Positions 8,157 through 16,682 of a stretch of DNA of 32,001 nucleotides are shown in pieces. The stretch's first letter is position 1, and every line of letters begins with the position of its first letter. The notes under the pieces were generated by a model, which worked only from the letters and a program-made list of their open reading frames with translations, ran no database searches and was not told the DNA's origin. The stretch is from an uncultured Bacteroidota bacterium (GTDB lineage: Bacteria > Bacteroidota > Bacteroidia > Chitinophagales > Chitinophagaceae): positions 1 to 32,001 of the forward strand of contig CAMLGR010000040.1 in NCBI GenBank assembly GCA_946479615.1, given 5' to 3'. A program made the translations under genes and the position numbers.

Positions 8157-9230
8157 ATGGCTTCCCAAAAAACAACTGACATTCTTGGCGACAAAGCCGA
8201 TTACTTACTCAGTCATCAGTCCAAAACCATTTCCAAAGACCAGTTGCACTTACCCTGTCCTGATTTTATCGACCGCATCTGGACAAACAGCGACCGCAAC
8301 CCGCAAGTGCTTCGCAATCTGCAATCATTGTATGGTCACGGGCGACTGGCAAATACCGGTTATGTATCCATCCTCCCGGTTGACCAGGGCATTGAACACA
8401 GTGCCGGTGCCTCCTTCGCAAAGAATCCCATTTATTTCGATCCTGAAAATATCATCCGGCTTGCGATCGAAGGTGGTTGCAATGCTGTCGCTACTACCTA
8501 CGGCGGTCTTGGATTTTTATCAAGAAAGTATGCGCATAAAATCCCGTTGATCGTAAAGATCAATCACAACGAATTCCTCACCTACCCCAATAAGTTTGAC
8601 CAGATCATGTTTGCTTCCGTTAAAGCAAGCTGGAACCTGGGAGCTGCTGCTGTAGGTGCTACCATTTATTTTGGCAGTGAAGAATCGACACGGCAAATAC
8701 AGGAAGTCAGTAAAGCCTTTGAAATGGCGCATGAATTAGGTATGGCCACGATCCTTTGGTGCTATTTAAGAAATCCTGCTTTCAAGAAAGATGGAGTGGA
8801 TTATCATGCAGCTGCCGATCTTACCGGCCAAGCCAACCATCTCGGCGTAACGATCGAAGCGGATATCATCAAACAAAAATTACCGGAGAACAACGGCGGT
8901 TACAAAGCACTCAATACAAAAGAATCACCGTATGGGAAAATGGATAGCCGCATTTATTCCGATCTTACTTCCGATCACCCGATCGATCTCTGCCGCTACC
9001 AGGTAGCGAATTGCTATATGGGACGCGCCGGCCTGATCAACTCCGGTGGCGCTTCTTCGGGTGCAACCGACCTGGCAGAAGCTGTTACGACTGCCGTCAT
9101 TAATAAAAGAGCCGGTGGTATGGGACTTATCAGCGGTCGTAAAGCCTTCCAGCGCCCGATGAAAGAAGGTATTGAAATTTTGAATGCTATACAGGATGTC
9201 TATTTGGATAAGAATGTGACGATAGCGTAA
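8157..9230 (+). CDS. fbaB: Class I fructose-bisphosphate aldolase (FbaB/DhnA type)
   Basis: 357 residues, close to E. coli FbaB (350). Catalyses reversible cleavage of fructose-1,6-bisphosphate to dihydroxyacetone phosphate and glyceraldehyde-3-phosphate by a Schiff base, without metal. Diagnostic blocks are [20 protein letters not shown] (71-90), [38 protein letters not shown] (about 234-251; Lys239 is the likely Schiff-base residue by comparison with DhnA-type aldolases), [19 protein letters not shown] and [17 protein letters not shown]. The C-terminal end [15 protein letters not shown] is also typical. It is monocistronic with its own promoter, and a long inverted repeat follows the stop. 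It stands between the two sugar-acid kinase modules, whose products enter the same central pathway. Confidence 0.97.
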   Translation: MASQKTTDILGDKADYLLSHQSKTISKDQLHLPCPDFIDRIWTNSDRNPQVLRNLQSLYGHGRLANTGYVSILPVDQGIEHSAGASFAKNPIYFDPENIIRLAIEGGCNAVATTYGGLGFLSRKYAHKIPLIVKINHNEFLTYPNKFDQIMFASVKASWNLGAAAVGATIYFGSEESTRQIQEVSKAFEMAHELGMATILWCYLRNPAFKKDGVDYHAAADLTGQANHLGVTIEADIIKQKLPENNGGYKALNTKESPYGKMDSRIYSDLTSDHPIDLCRYQVANCYMGRAGLINSGGASSGATDLAEAVTTAVINKRAGGMGLISGRKAFQRPMKEGIEILNAIQDVYLDKNVTIA

Positions 9231-9259
9231 GGAATTGGGAATGATGAATCAGGAGTTTA

Positions 9260-9335
9260 GAATTTAGAATGATGAATTAAGAATTATGAATTTAACGCAT
9301 CCAATTCATAATTCTTAATTCATCATTCTAAATTC
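9260..9335. terminator. 33-base perfect inverted repeat, likely bidirectional terminator
   Basis: The arm 9260-9292 is the exact reverse complement of 9303-9335, with a 10-base loop. It lies between the convergent ends of fbaB and the DUF885 gene. It is almost purely A+T and built from aattcataattct-like units, shared with the hairpin at 617-650. No uniform T-tract follows, so termination is inferred from position and stem length. Confidence 0.65.
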
Positions 9336-9348
9336 CTAATCCTAAATT

Positions 9349-11103
9349 TTACAACGTCTTATCCCAACTGCTTTTATCTGTCAGCAGTATCTCTCTCAGC
9401 AAACGGATCGGCGGCATCCCGTTATCCAGCACCTGGTCATGGAATTTCTTTAAAGAGAAATTGGCTCCCTCCTGCTTTTTATAATCCTCACGCAGTTTCT
9501 CGATCTCCAGTTTTCCGACCGTATAGAAAAGATAGCCGGGATCAAAGGTTCCCCGCAATGCTTCCTGTGCAGCCGGTTTCTCACCCTGATACCAGTTATC
9601 CATAAAGAATTTTGTTCCTTCCGCCTGCGTCATTCCCTGGCAATGCATTTTTATCGATACACATAAACGGCAGATCCGGAGTAAGGCATCACCCGACTGC
9701 GCCAACCGGTATTTAGCGGCTTTGATCGAATCACCGGTATCGCCAAACCCATTATCCATCATCATTCGTTCACAATAATGCGCCAAGCCTTCTACAAACG
9801 CATAACTGCCGAATATTTTTTCGATGGTCGTTGCCGTTGATGCATTCAAATGCAGGAACTGTGTGTAATGTCCCGGGTATGCTTCATGTATCGTTACATT
9901 ATCGGTTGTATAAAAATCAAACATCGCCAGCCAGTCTTCTTTCTGCTGTGCCGTCCATTTGGGATCTACCGGCGTGATATAATAAAACGCTTCCGTGGCT
10001 TTCTTTTCAAATGGTCCCGGTACATCCATCGAAGCCGTACCCAACGACCGTGCATATTGCGGAGTTTCCTGTACCTGCACCCTCACTTCCGAAGGCATTG
10101 TCACTATATTCTTATCAATTAAAAATTGCCGGATCAGTTCCAGGTTCTTCTTCGCATCAGGTATCAGGCTTTCTGCTGTCGGATGTTCTTTCTGTACATT
10201 ATGATATACATCGATTGGTTTTTTTGTTGGATCGATGATCTTTGCATATTTATTAAAGCGGTCCTGCTCTTTCTTTAATTCCGCCATTCCAACGGCCAGC
10301 ACTTCTTCCGGTGTTTGCTTCATATCCTCGGAATACAAAAGCATTTTCTGGTAATTCTCCCTTCCTATGGCATAATGATCGTTGGCTTTGGGAAGTTTAT
10401 CTGTTTTCAACCAGTTCATAAAGTCAGTAGCTGCTGCGATCGCCTTATCATTTACCGCATTGAATTGAGCCATCAGGGAATCATTCTTCACCTCTTTCAG
10501 TGCCACTTTCAATTCGCCTTTCAGGAATCCTACTCCTCCTTCAAGAATAGAGATAGCGGTTTCGATCTGTGGCTTTGGCAATGAATCAGAAAGATTGGCT
10601 TTACCCGCTTCATATACCAACGGCATCTGCTTCTCCAGCGAAATGATATATCGCAAACGCTCTTCGAGTGGTGCAAAATTCCGTTTGACATACAAATTCA
10701 CATCGATAGCGCCGGCATAGGTCATCGGGTTATGTGTGTACACATGCAAATCGTCGAAGTTGGATATTTCATTTTTGATAGCCGCTTCTAAAATGCGGAA
10801 ATCATAAAACATTTTCGGACTAAGCGCCGCTGTGTCTATGCTATCCAGTTTTTGTTCATAGGTTTTTAATCTCTGTAATTCTGCATCGAGAGAAGACTTG
10901 CTATAGTCTGTTGCCTTTCCATTGTACTCATGAAATCCCAGTGACACAGCGGAAAGAGGTCTCCATTCCAAATAACCTTTTAAGAAATCGTCGCTGACTT
11001 TTTGAAAAGCCGCATCCGCGTCCCCGGTATTGCCGGCGGTCTCGCTATTGTTGCAACCTGCCATGCAGAGAACGGCAAAAGAAAGAAGGAATAAACATTT
11101 CAT
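9349..11103 (-). CDS. DUF885 family lipoprotein, putative metallopeptidase
   Basis: 584 residues. The signal peptide ends in a lipobox (CMAGC, Cys17), so it is a probable lipoprotein facing the periplasm or the cell surface. The mostly helical body carries TIHEAYPGHYTQFLHL, with HEAYPGH at 406-412, the DUF885 signature in which HExxxGH is thought to bind zinc as in related thermolysin-like peptidases. Further downstream, SYAFVEGLAHYCERMM has the glutamate expected as third ligand, and FDPGYLFYTVGKLEIEKLR closes the domain. Length is normal for the family (550-600). The peptide substrate is unknown. It is monocistronic and divergent from the DUF4251 gene; a near-consensus TATCTTTA lies upstream on the minus strand. 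Confidence 0.88.
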   Translation of the reverse strand: MKCLFLLSFAVLCMAGCNNSETAGNTGDADAAFQKVSDDFLKGYLEWRPLSAVSLGFHEYNGKATDYSKSSLDAELQRLKTYEQKLDSIDTAALSPKMFYDFRILEAAIKNEISNFDDLHVYTHNPMTYAGAIDVNLYVKRNFAPLEERLRYIISLEKQMPLVYEAGKANLSDSLPKPQIETAISILEGGVGFLKGELKVALKEVKNDSLMAQFNAVNDKAIAAATDFMNWLKTDKLPKANDHYAIGRENYQKMLLYSEDMKQTPEEVLAVGMAELKKEQDRFNKYAKIIDPTKKPIDVYHNVQKEHPTAESLIPDAKKNLELIRQFLIDKNIVTMPSEVRVQVQETPQYARSLGTASMDVPGPFEKKATEAFYYITPVDPKWTAQQKEDWLAMFDFYTTDNVTIHEAYPGHYTQFLHLNASTATTIEKIFGSYAFVEGLAHYCERMMMDNGFGDTGDSIKAAKYRLAQSGDALLRICRLCVSIKMHCQGMTQAEGTKFFMDNWYQGEKPAAQEALRGTFDPGYLFYTVGKLEIEKLREDYKKQEGANFSLKKFHDQVLDNGMPPIRLLREILLTDKSSWDKTL

Positions 11104-11287
11104 ATACCAAATTGTTGTTGTGTGATTTTTAAAGATAGGGTAAAATAGATTCCAGCTATTACGGCTTATTTATTTTGCACCTGGCCGTGACCAGCGGCAA
11201 AAAAATGACCCGGGACCGGTGAATTAATTGCCATTTTCTTAAGGATAACTGGCACATTTTCTGACCATTTATACCAAATATCAAGCT

Positions 11288-11788
11288 ATGAAATATATAA
11301 AAACAAATATCATCCTGGCTCTTTTTACCTTCCTGGCCCTGGGCCCGGCAGTAAAAGCACAGGATACGGATGAGGCATCGGTAAAAGCAATGCTTGAAGC
11401 AAAGAACTATATCTTTAAAGCACAAACAGCCTTACCCATGACGGGTAGAATTGTCAACCTGACATCGGATTACGATGTAATTATAAGACCTGATTCGGTG
11501 ATTTCTTTCCTGCCTTACTTTGGCCGTGCCTATTCAGCGCCGGTAAATACCAGTGAAGGAGGTATTAAATTCACCTCTACCAATTTTGCTTACCAGGCAG
11601 CCAAAGCAAAAAAGAAAAGCTGGGATATCGTTATCAAACCCAAAGACGTAAACGATGTACAGGACATGACCCTGACAGTGTTTAGCAATGGCAGTGCAAC
11701 ACTAAGAGTAAATAATCAGAATAAACAAGCGATCAGTTTCCAGGGATATATCACCAAAGGCCGCCCACTCGACAAAAGAGCATTCTAG
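11288..11788 (+). CDS. DUF4251 domain exported protein
   Basis: 166 residues. The signal peptide (1-25) ends at KAQ. After a short helix (DEASVKAMLEAKNYIFKAQTALP) comes a beta-rich domain with the typical DUF4251 run: LTSDYDVIIRPDSVISFLPYFGRAYSAP, then GIKFTSTNFAYQ, then a conserved central strand WDIVIKPKD and MTLTVFSNGSATLRVNNQNKQAISFQGYI. Function of DUF4251 is unknown; it occurs mainly in Bacteroidota and has a lipocalin-like look, with a probable periplasmic location. It stands alone, divergent from the DUF885 gene and followed by a hairpin repeat. Confidence 0.85.
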   Translation: MKYIKTNIILALFTFLALGPAVKAQDTDEASVKAMLEAKNYIFKAQTALPMTGRIVNLTSDYDVIIRPDSVISFLPYFGRAYSAPVNTSEGGIKFTSTNFAYQAAKAKKKSWDIVIKPKDVNDVQDMTLTVFSNGSATLRVNNQNKQAISFQGYITKGRPLDKRAF

Positions 11789-11797
11789 GCAAGTCAT

Positions 11798-11910
11798 CTA
11801 TGTGAACCCTATGTGCCTATGTGGTAAAACTTACGCACTGCTGTTGTAGTTCTATGGCCGGCTGGCGTAGATTCACCACATAGGCACATAGGAACATAGA
11901 TTTCACATAG
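11798..11910. repeat. catag-type inverted repeat between the DUF4251 gene and lspA
   Basis: cctatgtgcctatgtggt (11808-11825) pairs perfectly with accacataggcacatagg (11875-11892). An outer arm, ctatgtgaa (11798-11806) with ttcacatag (11902-11910), extends it asymmetrically. Units of catag recur every 8-10 bases. It probably ends the DUF4251 transcript, but looks like a dispersed repeat rather than a classical terminator. Confidence 0.6.
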
Positions 11911-11952
11911 TTTTACCCGGAAAATTCGTAGATTTATTATCCGGGTAAAACT
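11909..11952 (+). promoter_or_regulatory. 12-base hairpin just upstream of lspA
   Basis: agttttacccgg (11909-11920) and ccgggtaaaact (11941-11952) are perfect reverse complements. The second arm ends 6 bases before the lspA ATG, so if transcribed the stem would cover the ribosome entry site. A regulatory role is inferred. Confidence 0.35.
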
Positions 11953-11958
11953 TATTCT

Positions 11959-12480
11959 ATGCCAGCGAAAGGAATAATCAGGACCGCATTGATCCTTTTA
12001 ATAGTGATCCTTAATATTGGTTGCGACCAGGTATCCAAAGAAATGGTTCGCAGCAATGTATTAGCCAACGAAAGCATTTTCGTTATAGGAAGTCACTTAA
12101 CTCTTACCCGCGTGGAAAACACCGGGGCTTTCCTGAGTGTCGGCGATTCATTACCACAAGGCACGAAGAACATTTTGTTATCAGCACTTCCCCTCGCAGC
12201 ATTGATCCTTGGTTTTGGCTACCTGCTTACCAGGAAGAATATCAAGGCAGTACCACTTATTGGTTTTTGTTTTATCCTGGGTGGTGGTGTAGGAAATATT
12301 TTTGACCGCGTATTATATGGATCGGTAACCGACTTTCTTCATATCAATGCCGGTCCTTTTCAAACCGGTATTTTCAATATGGCCGATGTATCCATTGTAA
12401 CAGGCACACTGATCGTACTGCTGCATTTATTCTTCCGGAAAAAACCGGCTTTACCGGAATTACCAGAAGACAATTCATAA
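11959..12480 (+). CDS. lspA: Lipoprotein signal peptidase (signal peptidase II)
   Basis: A 173-residue inner-membrane aspartyl protease that removes signal peptides from diacylglyceryl-modified prolipoproteins. Four hydrophobic segments are visible. Conserved motifs: DQVSKEMV (23-30), RVENTGAFLS (51-60, family VxNxGAAFG), GNIFDRVLYGSVTDF (112-126, catalytic Asp116) and FNMADVSI (139-146, catalytic Asp143). Length is within the family range (155-210). It is usually essential. ATG 11959 is the only start giving an N-terminal membrane segment of normal length. No Shine-Dalgarno is visible and a hairpin precedes it. It converges on the permease gene with one base between stops. Confidence 0.95.
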   Translation: MPAKGIIRTALILLIVILNIGCDQVSKEMVRSNVLANESIFVIGSHLTLTRVENTGAFLSVGDSLPQGTKNILLSALPLAALILGFGYLLTRKNIKAVPLIGFCFILGGGVGNIFDRVLYGSVTDFLHINAGPFQTGIFNMADVSIVTGTLIVLLHLFFRKKPALPELPEDNS

Positions 12481-12481
12481 T

Positions 12482-13828
12482 TTATCCCACAAACATATTC
12501 AGGATCAATACGCCTGCAAGTCCCAATACGGAAATCACTGTTTCCATCAGCGACCAGGAAAGAAAAGTTTGCTTAAGAGAAAGATTGAAGAATTCCTTGT
12601 ACATCCAGAAGCCGGTATCATTGACATGCGAAAAGAAAACGCTTCCCGCTCCTACCGATAATACCATTAATTCAGGCGATACACCACTCGATGCGACCAA
12701 TGGCGAAACGATACCCGCAGCCGTTAAACCCGCTACCGTAGCTGAACCTAATGTCAGCCGCAACAAAGCTGCTGTCAGCCATCCAAATAATAAAGGTGAC
12801 ATATGCCATTTGGTGCTTAACGCAGTAATATAATCACCGGTACCGCTATCGATCAACACCTGTTTGAATACACCACCGGCAGCAATGATCAATGCGATCA
12901 TGGCAATACCCGATACAGCTTCCACCAGCCAGGCCATGACCTCTTCCATTTTCTTGCCGGTTCTTAATCCGAAATAATAGATCGCCAGGATCACGGCGAT
13001 CAATAAAGCCACCGTAGCATCTCCACAAAATATCGCGACCCGCCTGATGAGATTATCTTCCGAGATCACATTTTCGACAATGACACGGATCGAGATTAAT
13101 AGAACCGGCAATAAGGCTAATCCAAAACTGGCGAATGCAGAAGGCATATTTTCTTTTCTATCTGCTACTCCTTTGAACAGGCCGGGATCGACGACTACAT
13201 TCACCCGTTTCAATAACCGCCCCAGCATCGGACCGGCGAGTATCACAACGGGAACCGCCATGATCAAACCATAGATCAGTGTCTTGCCAAGATCCGCTTT
13301 GAAGGCTCCTACCAATACCAAAGGACCCGGGTGCGGAGGCAGGAAAGCATGAGTTGTAGATAACGCAGCCGCCATGGGAATAGCGATGTATAATAATGGA
13401 AGACCCGAATTAATAGCAATGGAAAACACAAGCGGTACCAGGATGATAAAACCGGCATTGTAATAAAGAGGAATACCCACTAAAAAACCGGTGAGCATGA
13501 TCGCCCATTGAATATTCTTTTTACCAAACCCATTGATCAGCGTTTCGGTGATACGCAATGCCGCACCGCTTTTCTCCAGAAATTTTCCCAGGATAGCACC
13601 CAGGCAAAGCACCAGCAATAAACTGCCCAATGTACTGCCCACTCCCTTTTCCACAGTGCCGGTTATAGTAGCTCCTTTTTCTACGCTGCCTACCAATTGG
13701 GCAACCGGCATGCCCATTAATAGACCGACCAAGAGTGCTACGACGAGCAGGGCAATAAAAGGACTTACTTTTTTCAGCGTCAGGATCAGTAATAAAATAA
13801 TCCCGATGAGAATAATGAATAATGGCAT
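12482..13828 (-). CDS. gntP: Gluconate permease, GntP family
   Basis: A 448-residue inner-membrane protein with about 12-13 hydrophobic segments. Typical GntP features are ISPFIALL-like VSPFIALLVVALLVG near the start, GAILGKFLEKSGAALRITETLI, the HAFLPPHPGPLVLVGAF motif in the central part, RLTLGSATVAGLTAAGIVSP and FFSHVNDTGFWMYKEFF near the C-terminus, the last being the conserved SHxNDxGFW pattern. It symports gluconate with protons. The gluconokinase gene lies 8 bases upstream on the same strand, giving an import-and-phosphorylate pair. It is closer to classical gluconate permeases than the paralogue at 6512-7843, which lacks the GFW motif in that exact form (AYFW). Confidence 0.93.
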   Translation of the reverse strand: MPLFIILIGIILLLILTLKKVSPFIALLVVALLVGLLMGMPVAQLVGSVEKGATITGTVEKGVGSTLGSLLLVLCLGAILGKFLEKSGAALRITETLINGFGKKNIQWAIMLTGFLVGIPLYYNAGFIILVPLVFSIAINSGLPLLYIAIPMAAALSTTHAFLPPHPGPLVLVGAFKADLGKTLIYGLIMAVPVVILAGPMLGRLLKRVNVVVDPGLFKGVADRKENMPSAFASFGLALLPVLLISIRVIVENVISEDNLIRRVAIFCGDATVALLIAVILAIYYFGLRTGKKMEEVMAWLVEAVSGIAMIALIIAAGGVFKQVLIDSGTGDYITALSTKWHMSPLLFGWLTAALLRLTLGSATVAGLTAAGIVSPLVASSGVSPELMVLSVGAGSVFFSHVNDTGFWMYKEFFNLSLKQTFLSWSLMETVISVLGLAGVLILNMFVG

Positions 13829-13836
13829 GGCAATGT

Positions 13837-15345
13837 TTAGTTTTCCTGCAACCTGCTTAATGCAGCAAAGTCATCTTTTAACTTTGGATATAATAAATTG
13901 AATACACTAAATCGCTCAAGGTATTTCTGGTGATGGATCGCATCGGGTTCGAACACACTGCTTACACCGGTAAATTGTTTAACACCGGAAAGTTCTTTGA
14001 TGAAACCTGTCGCATACATAGCGAGATAGGCAGCGCCGATGGCAGAGGCGTCTTTCATACCTGTCACCTTTAATTTCTTGCCTGTCACATCGGCAATTAA
14101 TTGTATCCAGTAAGGTGAACGTACAAATCCACCGCTTACATAGATCTCCTTTATTTCACCATACACTGTTTCCAGTTGACGGATGATCTGGTATAATGTA
14201 AAAGAAATCCCTTCGAGGGCCGCCCGTATGATGTGCTCTTTTCTGTGTTTCAGGGTGAGGCCTGTCAGCACTCCTTTTGCGTTCGCATCCCATACCGGCG
14301 CCCGTTCGCCAAGCAGGTAGGGAAGAAATAATAATCCTTCCGCACCAGGGGCCACTTTGGACGACAGCGCCAGCAATCCTTCATAATTACTTTCATCCTG
14401 CTGATCTTCGGGAAGAAATAACTCCGCCAGCCATTTCAATATAATACCACCATTATTGATAGCGCCACCTCTTACATAAACATTATTGGCCAGCAAATAG
14501 GTAAATAAAGGTTCGTTGCCTGCCCGTATCGATTCATGCACCGTCATTCTTACCGCACCACTGGTGCCAATGGTAAGTGCTGTTTCTCCATGCCCGATTG
14601 CGCCACTGCCGAGATTAGCCAAACAACCATCACTGGAACCGATAATGAAAGGAACTTTGTCAGGCAATCCGAATAATCGGGCATACTGTGGAAGCAGTTC
14701 TTCTTCCTGGTGTACTGTATCTACAGGAGTTGATAATTTCTCCCCGGTGATGCCTGCCAGTGCCAGCGCATCATGATCCCATTCTCTTTTATTAATATCA
14801 AAAAGACCAGTGGCGGAAGCCAGTGAATAATCAACAATATATTTCCCAAATAACCGCGAGAAGACATATTCTTTAATCGAAATGAATTTAAACGTATTGG
14901 AGAAGATCGCAGGTTCATGATCTTTCAACCAGGCTATCTTGCACAAAGGAGACATAGGATGAATAGGAATGCCAGTGTTCTTATAAACTGATTGACTAAC
15001 CGGTTTCTGTAAAATTTTCAATGCTTCTTTTTTACTGCGTGTATCAGCCCAGATAATAGCATTGTACAATGGGTTGCCATTCTTATCTACCGGCAGTATA
15101 CTATGCATAGCTGCACTGAAACCGATTGCTGAAATACTGCCTTGTGTTGCGATATGAGAAACTGCTTCTTTGATAACACCGGCGACTGCCTGTAAAATGT
15201 TATCAGGGTCCTGTTCTTCATAACCCGGTTGCGGATGCAACAACTCATACCCTTTCTTGGTTTCAAAAAAAGTAGTGCCCCCGGCGGTTACCACTACAGC
15301 TTTTGTATGGGTAGTCCCGATATCAATACCAATAAAATAATTCAC
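13837..15345 (-). CDS. gntK: Gluconokinase, FGGY family
   Basis: 502 residues, the Bacillus-type GntK rather than the short E. coli type. Phosphorylates D-gluconate to 6-phosphogluconate in the cytoplasm. The N-terminal ATPase domain opens GIDIGTTHTKAVVV (5-18). GFSAAMHSILPVD and AIIWADTRS are typical gluconokinase blocks. Further on, GSSDGCLANLGSGAIG and LTIGTSGAVRMTV form the hinge and phosphate loops, and the FGGY signature 2 region is EIYVSGGFVRSPYWIQLIAD. The start is GTG at 15345: there is an in-frame stop just upstream and no ATG that keeps the IGIDIG motif. The permease follows after 8 bases. Confidence 0.95.
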   Translation of the reverse strand: MNYFIGIDIGTTHTKAVVVTAGGTTFFETKKGYELLHPQPGYEEQDPDNILQAVAGVIKEAVSHIATQGSISAIGFSAAMHSILPVDKNGNPLYNAIIWADTRSKKEALKILQKPVSQSVYKNTGIPIHPMSPLCKIAWLKDHEPAIFSNTFKFISIKEYVFSRLFGKYIVDYSLASATGLFDINKREWDHDALALAGITGEKLSTPVDTVHQEEELLPQYARLFGLPDKVPFIIGSSDGCLANLGSGAIGHGETALTIGTSGAVRMTVHESIRAGNEPLFTYLLANNVYVRGGAINNGGIILKWLAELFLPEDQQDESNYEGLLALSSKVAPGAEGLLFLPYLLGERAPVWDANAKGVLTGLTLKHRKEHIIRAALEGISFTLYQIIRQLETVYGEIKEIYVSGGFVRSPYWIQLIADVTGKKLKVTGMKDASAIGAAYLAMYATGFIKELSGVKQFTGVSSVFEPDAIHHQKYLERFSVFNLLYPKLKDDFAALSRLQEN

Positions 15346-15427
15346 AAAACAGAGTTACGCTTATATTAAAGTCAATGCAGATGACTAAAGATAAAAGTAT
15401 TTTTATGGATTCCTAATTAGTACCCAT

Positions 15428-15458
15428 AAAAAAGCCGTTGATAGCATATATCAACGGC
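15428..15458 (-). terminator. Rho-independent terminator of msrB
   Basis: gccgttgata (15434-15443) pairs perfectly with tatcaacggc (15449-15458). On the minus strand the hairpin is followed at once by TTTTTT (complement of 15428-15433). It lies 26 bases past the msrB stop, upstream of gntK. Confidence 0.85.
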
Positions 15459-15483
15459 GTTGGATTTTGTAAGCAGGTTATAA

Positions 15484-16026
15484 CTATTCACCATCTTTGG
15501 AATTCACAGGAGGTTTACCTCCTTCCGGAACAAAGATCAATGCAGCAGAATTCATACAATATCTTTTACCTGTTGGTTCAGGTCCATCATCAAACACATG
15601 ACCGAGATGAGAACCGCTTTTGCTATCTACTACTGCAACGCGTGTCATTCGAAGACTATTATCTTTTACCAGAAGAACGGCATCGGGAGAAATGGGTGCA
15701 TAGAAACTTGGCCAGCCTGTACCCGAATCGAATTTGGTTTCGGAACTGAACACCGGTTGCAAAGAAGCGGCTGAATAATAAGTACCCTTTTCATAAAAAT
15801 GATCATACTTGCCGGAGAACGCTCTTTCTGTTCCTTCTTCACGAAGGATATTGTATTGAACAGGAGTTAATTTTGCTCTCCATTCAGCATCGTTCAATTT
15901 TATAGAATATACTGTTTTGCGATTCACAGTCCTGGGATCGGGATAGTTATTATTCTTCGACTGGGCGTTGCCGCAACTGGCTGCGAGAAGTCCAAAAGCA
16001 GCAATAACAAAATAGCGGGTTAACAT
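15484..16026 (-). CDS. msrB: Peptide-methionine (R)-S-oxide reductase, lipoprotein form
   Basis: 180 residues. Reduces methionine-R-sulfoxide in damaged proteins. A lipobox LAASC (Cys18) marks it as a probable lipoprotein acting outside the cytoplasm. The MsrB domain (about 45-168) shows EWRAKLTPVQYNILREEGTE, FSGKYDHFYEKGTYY, FDSGTGWPSFYAPI (99-112), HLGHVFDDGP (140-149) and the catalytic Cys157 in KRYCMNSAAL. The two CxxC pairs of zinc-binding MsrB are absent: the first is replaced by SAASLQPVF and the second by DSKSGS, so this is the zinc-free subclass. The resolving cysteine is not obvious. It has its own terminator and is followed by gntK on the same strand. Confidence 0.95.
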   Translation of the reverse strand: MLTRYFVIAAFGLLAASCGNAQSKNNNYPDPRTVNRKTVYSIKLNDAEWRAKLTPVQYNILREEGTERAFSGKYDHFYEKGTYYSAASLQPVFSSETKFDSGTGWPSFYAPISPDAVLLVKDNSLRMTRVAVVDSKSGSHLGHVFDDGPEPTGKRYCMNSAALIFVPEGGKPPVNSKDGE

Positions 16027-16099
16027 ATTTTATGTTTGTATACCTGATAAACGTTGCCGGAAAGCAAATGGTTTGCCCGTATACGTCTTTTAACACATT

Positions 16100-16531
16100 C
16101 TATCCCTTCAATCGTATACTGATATTCCCTTCCTTATCTGTAACTATAAAGGAAGATTCTTTGAACGTAGCAGCCCGCATCATCGGGTATATATTGTTGG
16201 AGAAACCATATTTTTCTTTGGGAATACCAAGAAAGTTGGTATCCATTTTACCATTTCCGTTTACATCAAAAAAAACAGCAATAGCATAAGTGCCGGGCGG
16301 CACATTCTCAAAAGATACCGGCACACTTTCACGGCCACCCACTGCGGCTATTTTTTGAAACACCGCTTTATCAGGTTTCCTGAAACCTTCTGCTGCCGCA
16401 TACCAGCCAATATAAAGCGAACCGGTTTTATTGGCGAGATTACTGATGATCAGTGTCTGTGTCCGCCCCTGTGCGCTGGCCCGTAAACAAAAAAAGGAAA
16501 ACAGAACAATAAGCGAGGTAATTATTTTCAT
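16100..16531 (-). CDS. DUF2141 domain exported protein
   Basis: 143 residues from ATG 16531 (MKIITSLI), which begins a normal signal peptide cleaved near ASA-Q (20). An earlier in-frame ATG at 16609 would add 26 residues ahead of the signal peptide and is rejected. The mature part matches DUF2141: TLIISNLANKTGSLYIGWY, VPVSFENVPPGTYAIAVFFDVNGNGKMDTN with a calcium-site-like DVNGNGKMD loop, FLGIPKEKYGFSNN and ATFKESSFIVTDKEGNISIRL. Such proteins are small beta-sandwiches of unknown role, probably periplasmic or surface. It lies upstream of msrB on the same strand with a 73-base gap. Confidence 0.88.
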   Translation of the reverse strand: MKIITSLIVLFSFFCLRASAQGRTQTLIISNLANKTGSLYIGWYAAAEGFRKPDKAVFQKIAAVGGRESVPVSFENVPPGTYAIAVFFDVNGNGKMDTNFLGIPKEKYGFSNNIYPMMRAATFKESSFIVTDKEGNISIRLKG

Positions 16532-16654
16532 AACCGGAACCAGGTAATTTGATGGGGCACAAGATCGGATTTGTTTTATAAACAGACCCGGCAGCTCTCC
16601 ATTTTTCACAAGTCCTTAATTCTTAAAAAATCCTTTTTATCGTCGTTTGTTTAT

Positions 16655-16662
16655 TAAATTTG
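16655..16662 (+). promoter_or_regulatory. -7 promoter element for the 50-residue gene
   Basis: TAAATTTG is an exact match to TAnnTTTG, 20 bases upstream of the ATG at 16683. Its presence supports the small frame being expressed. No good -33 element was seen. Confidence 0.55.
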
Positions 16663-16682
16663 TGTTCATAAAATAAGAATCT

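Noticed and set aside
16532..16609. Longer start of the DUF2141 protein at 16609
   Set aside because: It puts 26 residues ahead of a clear signal peptide beginning MKIITSLI.
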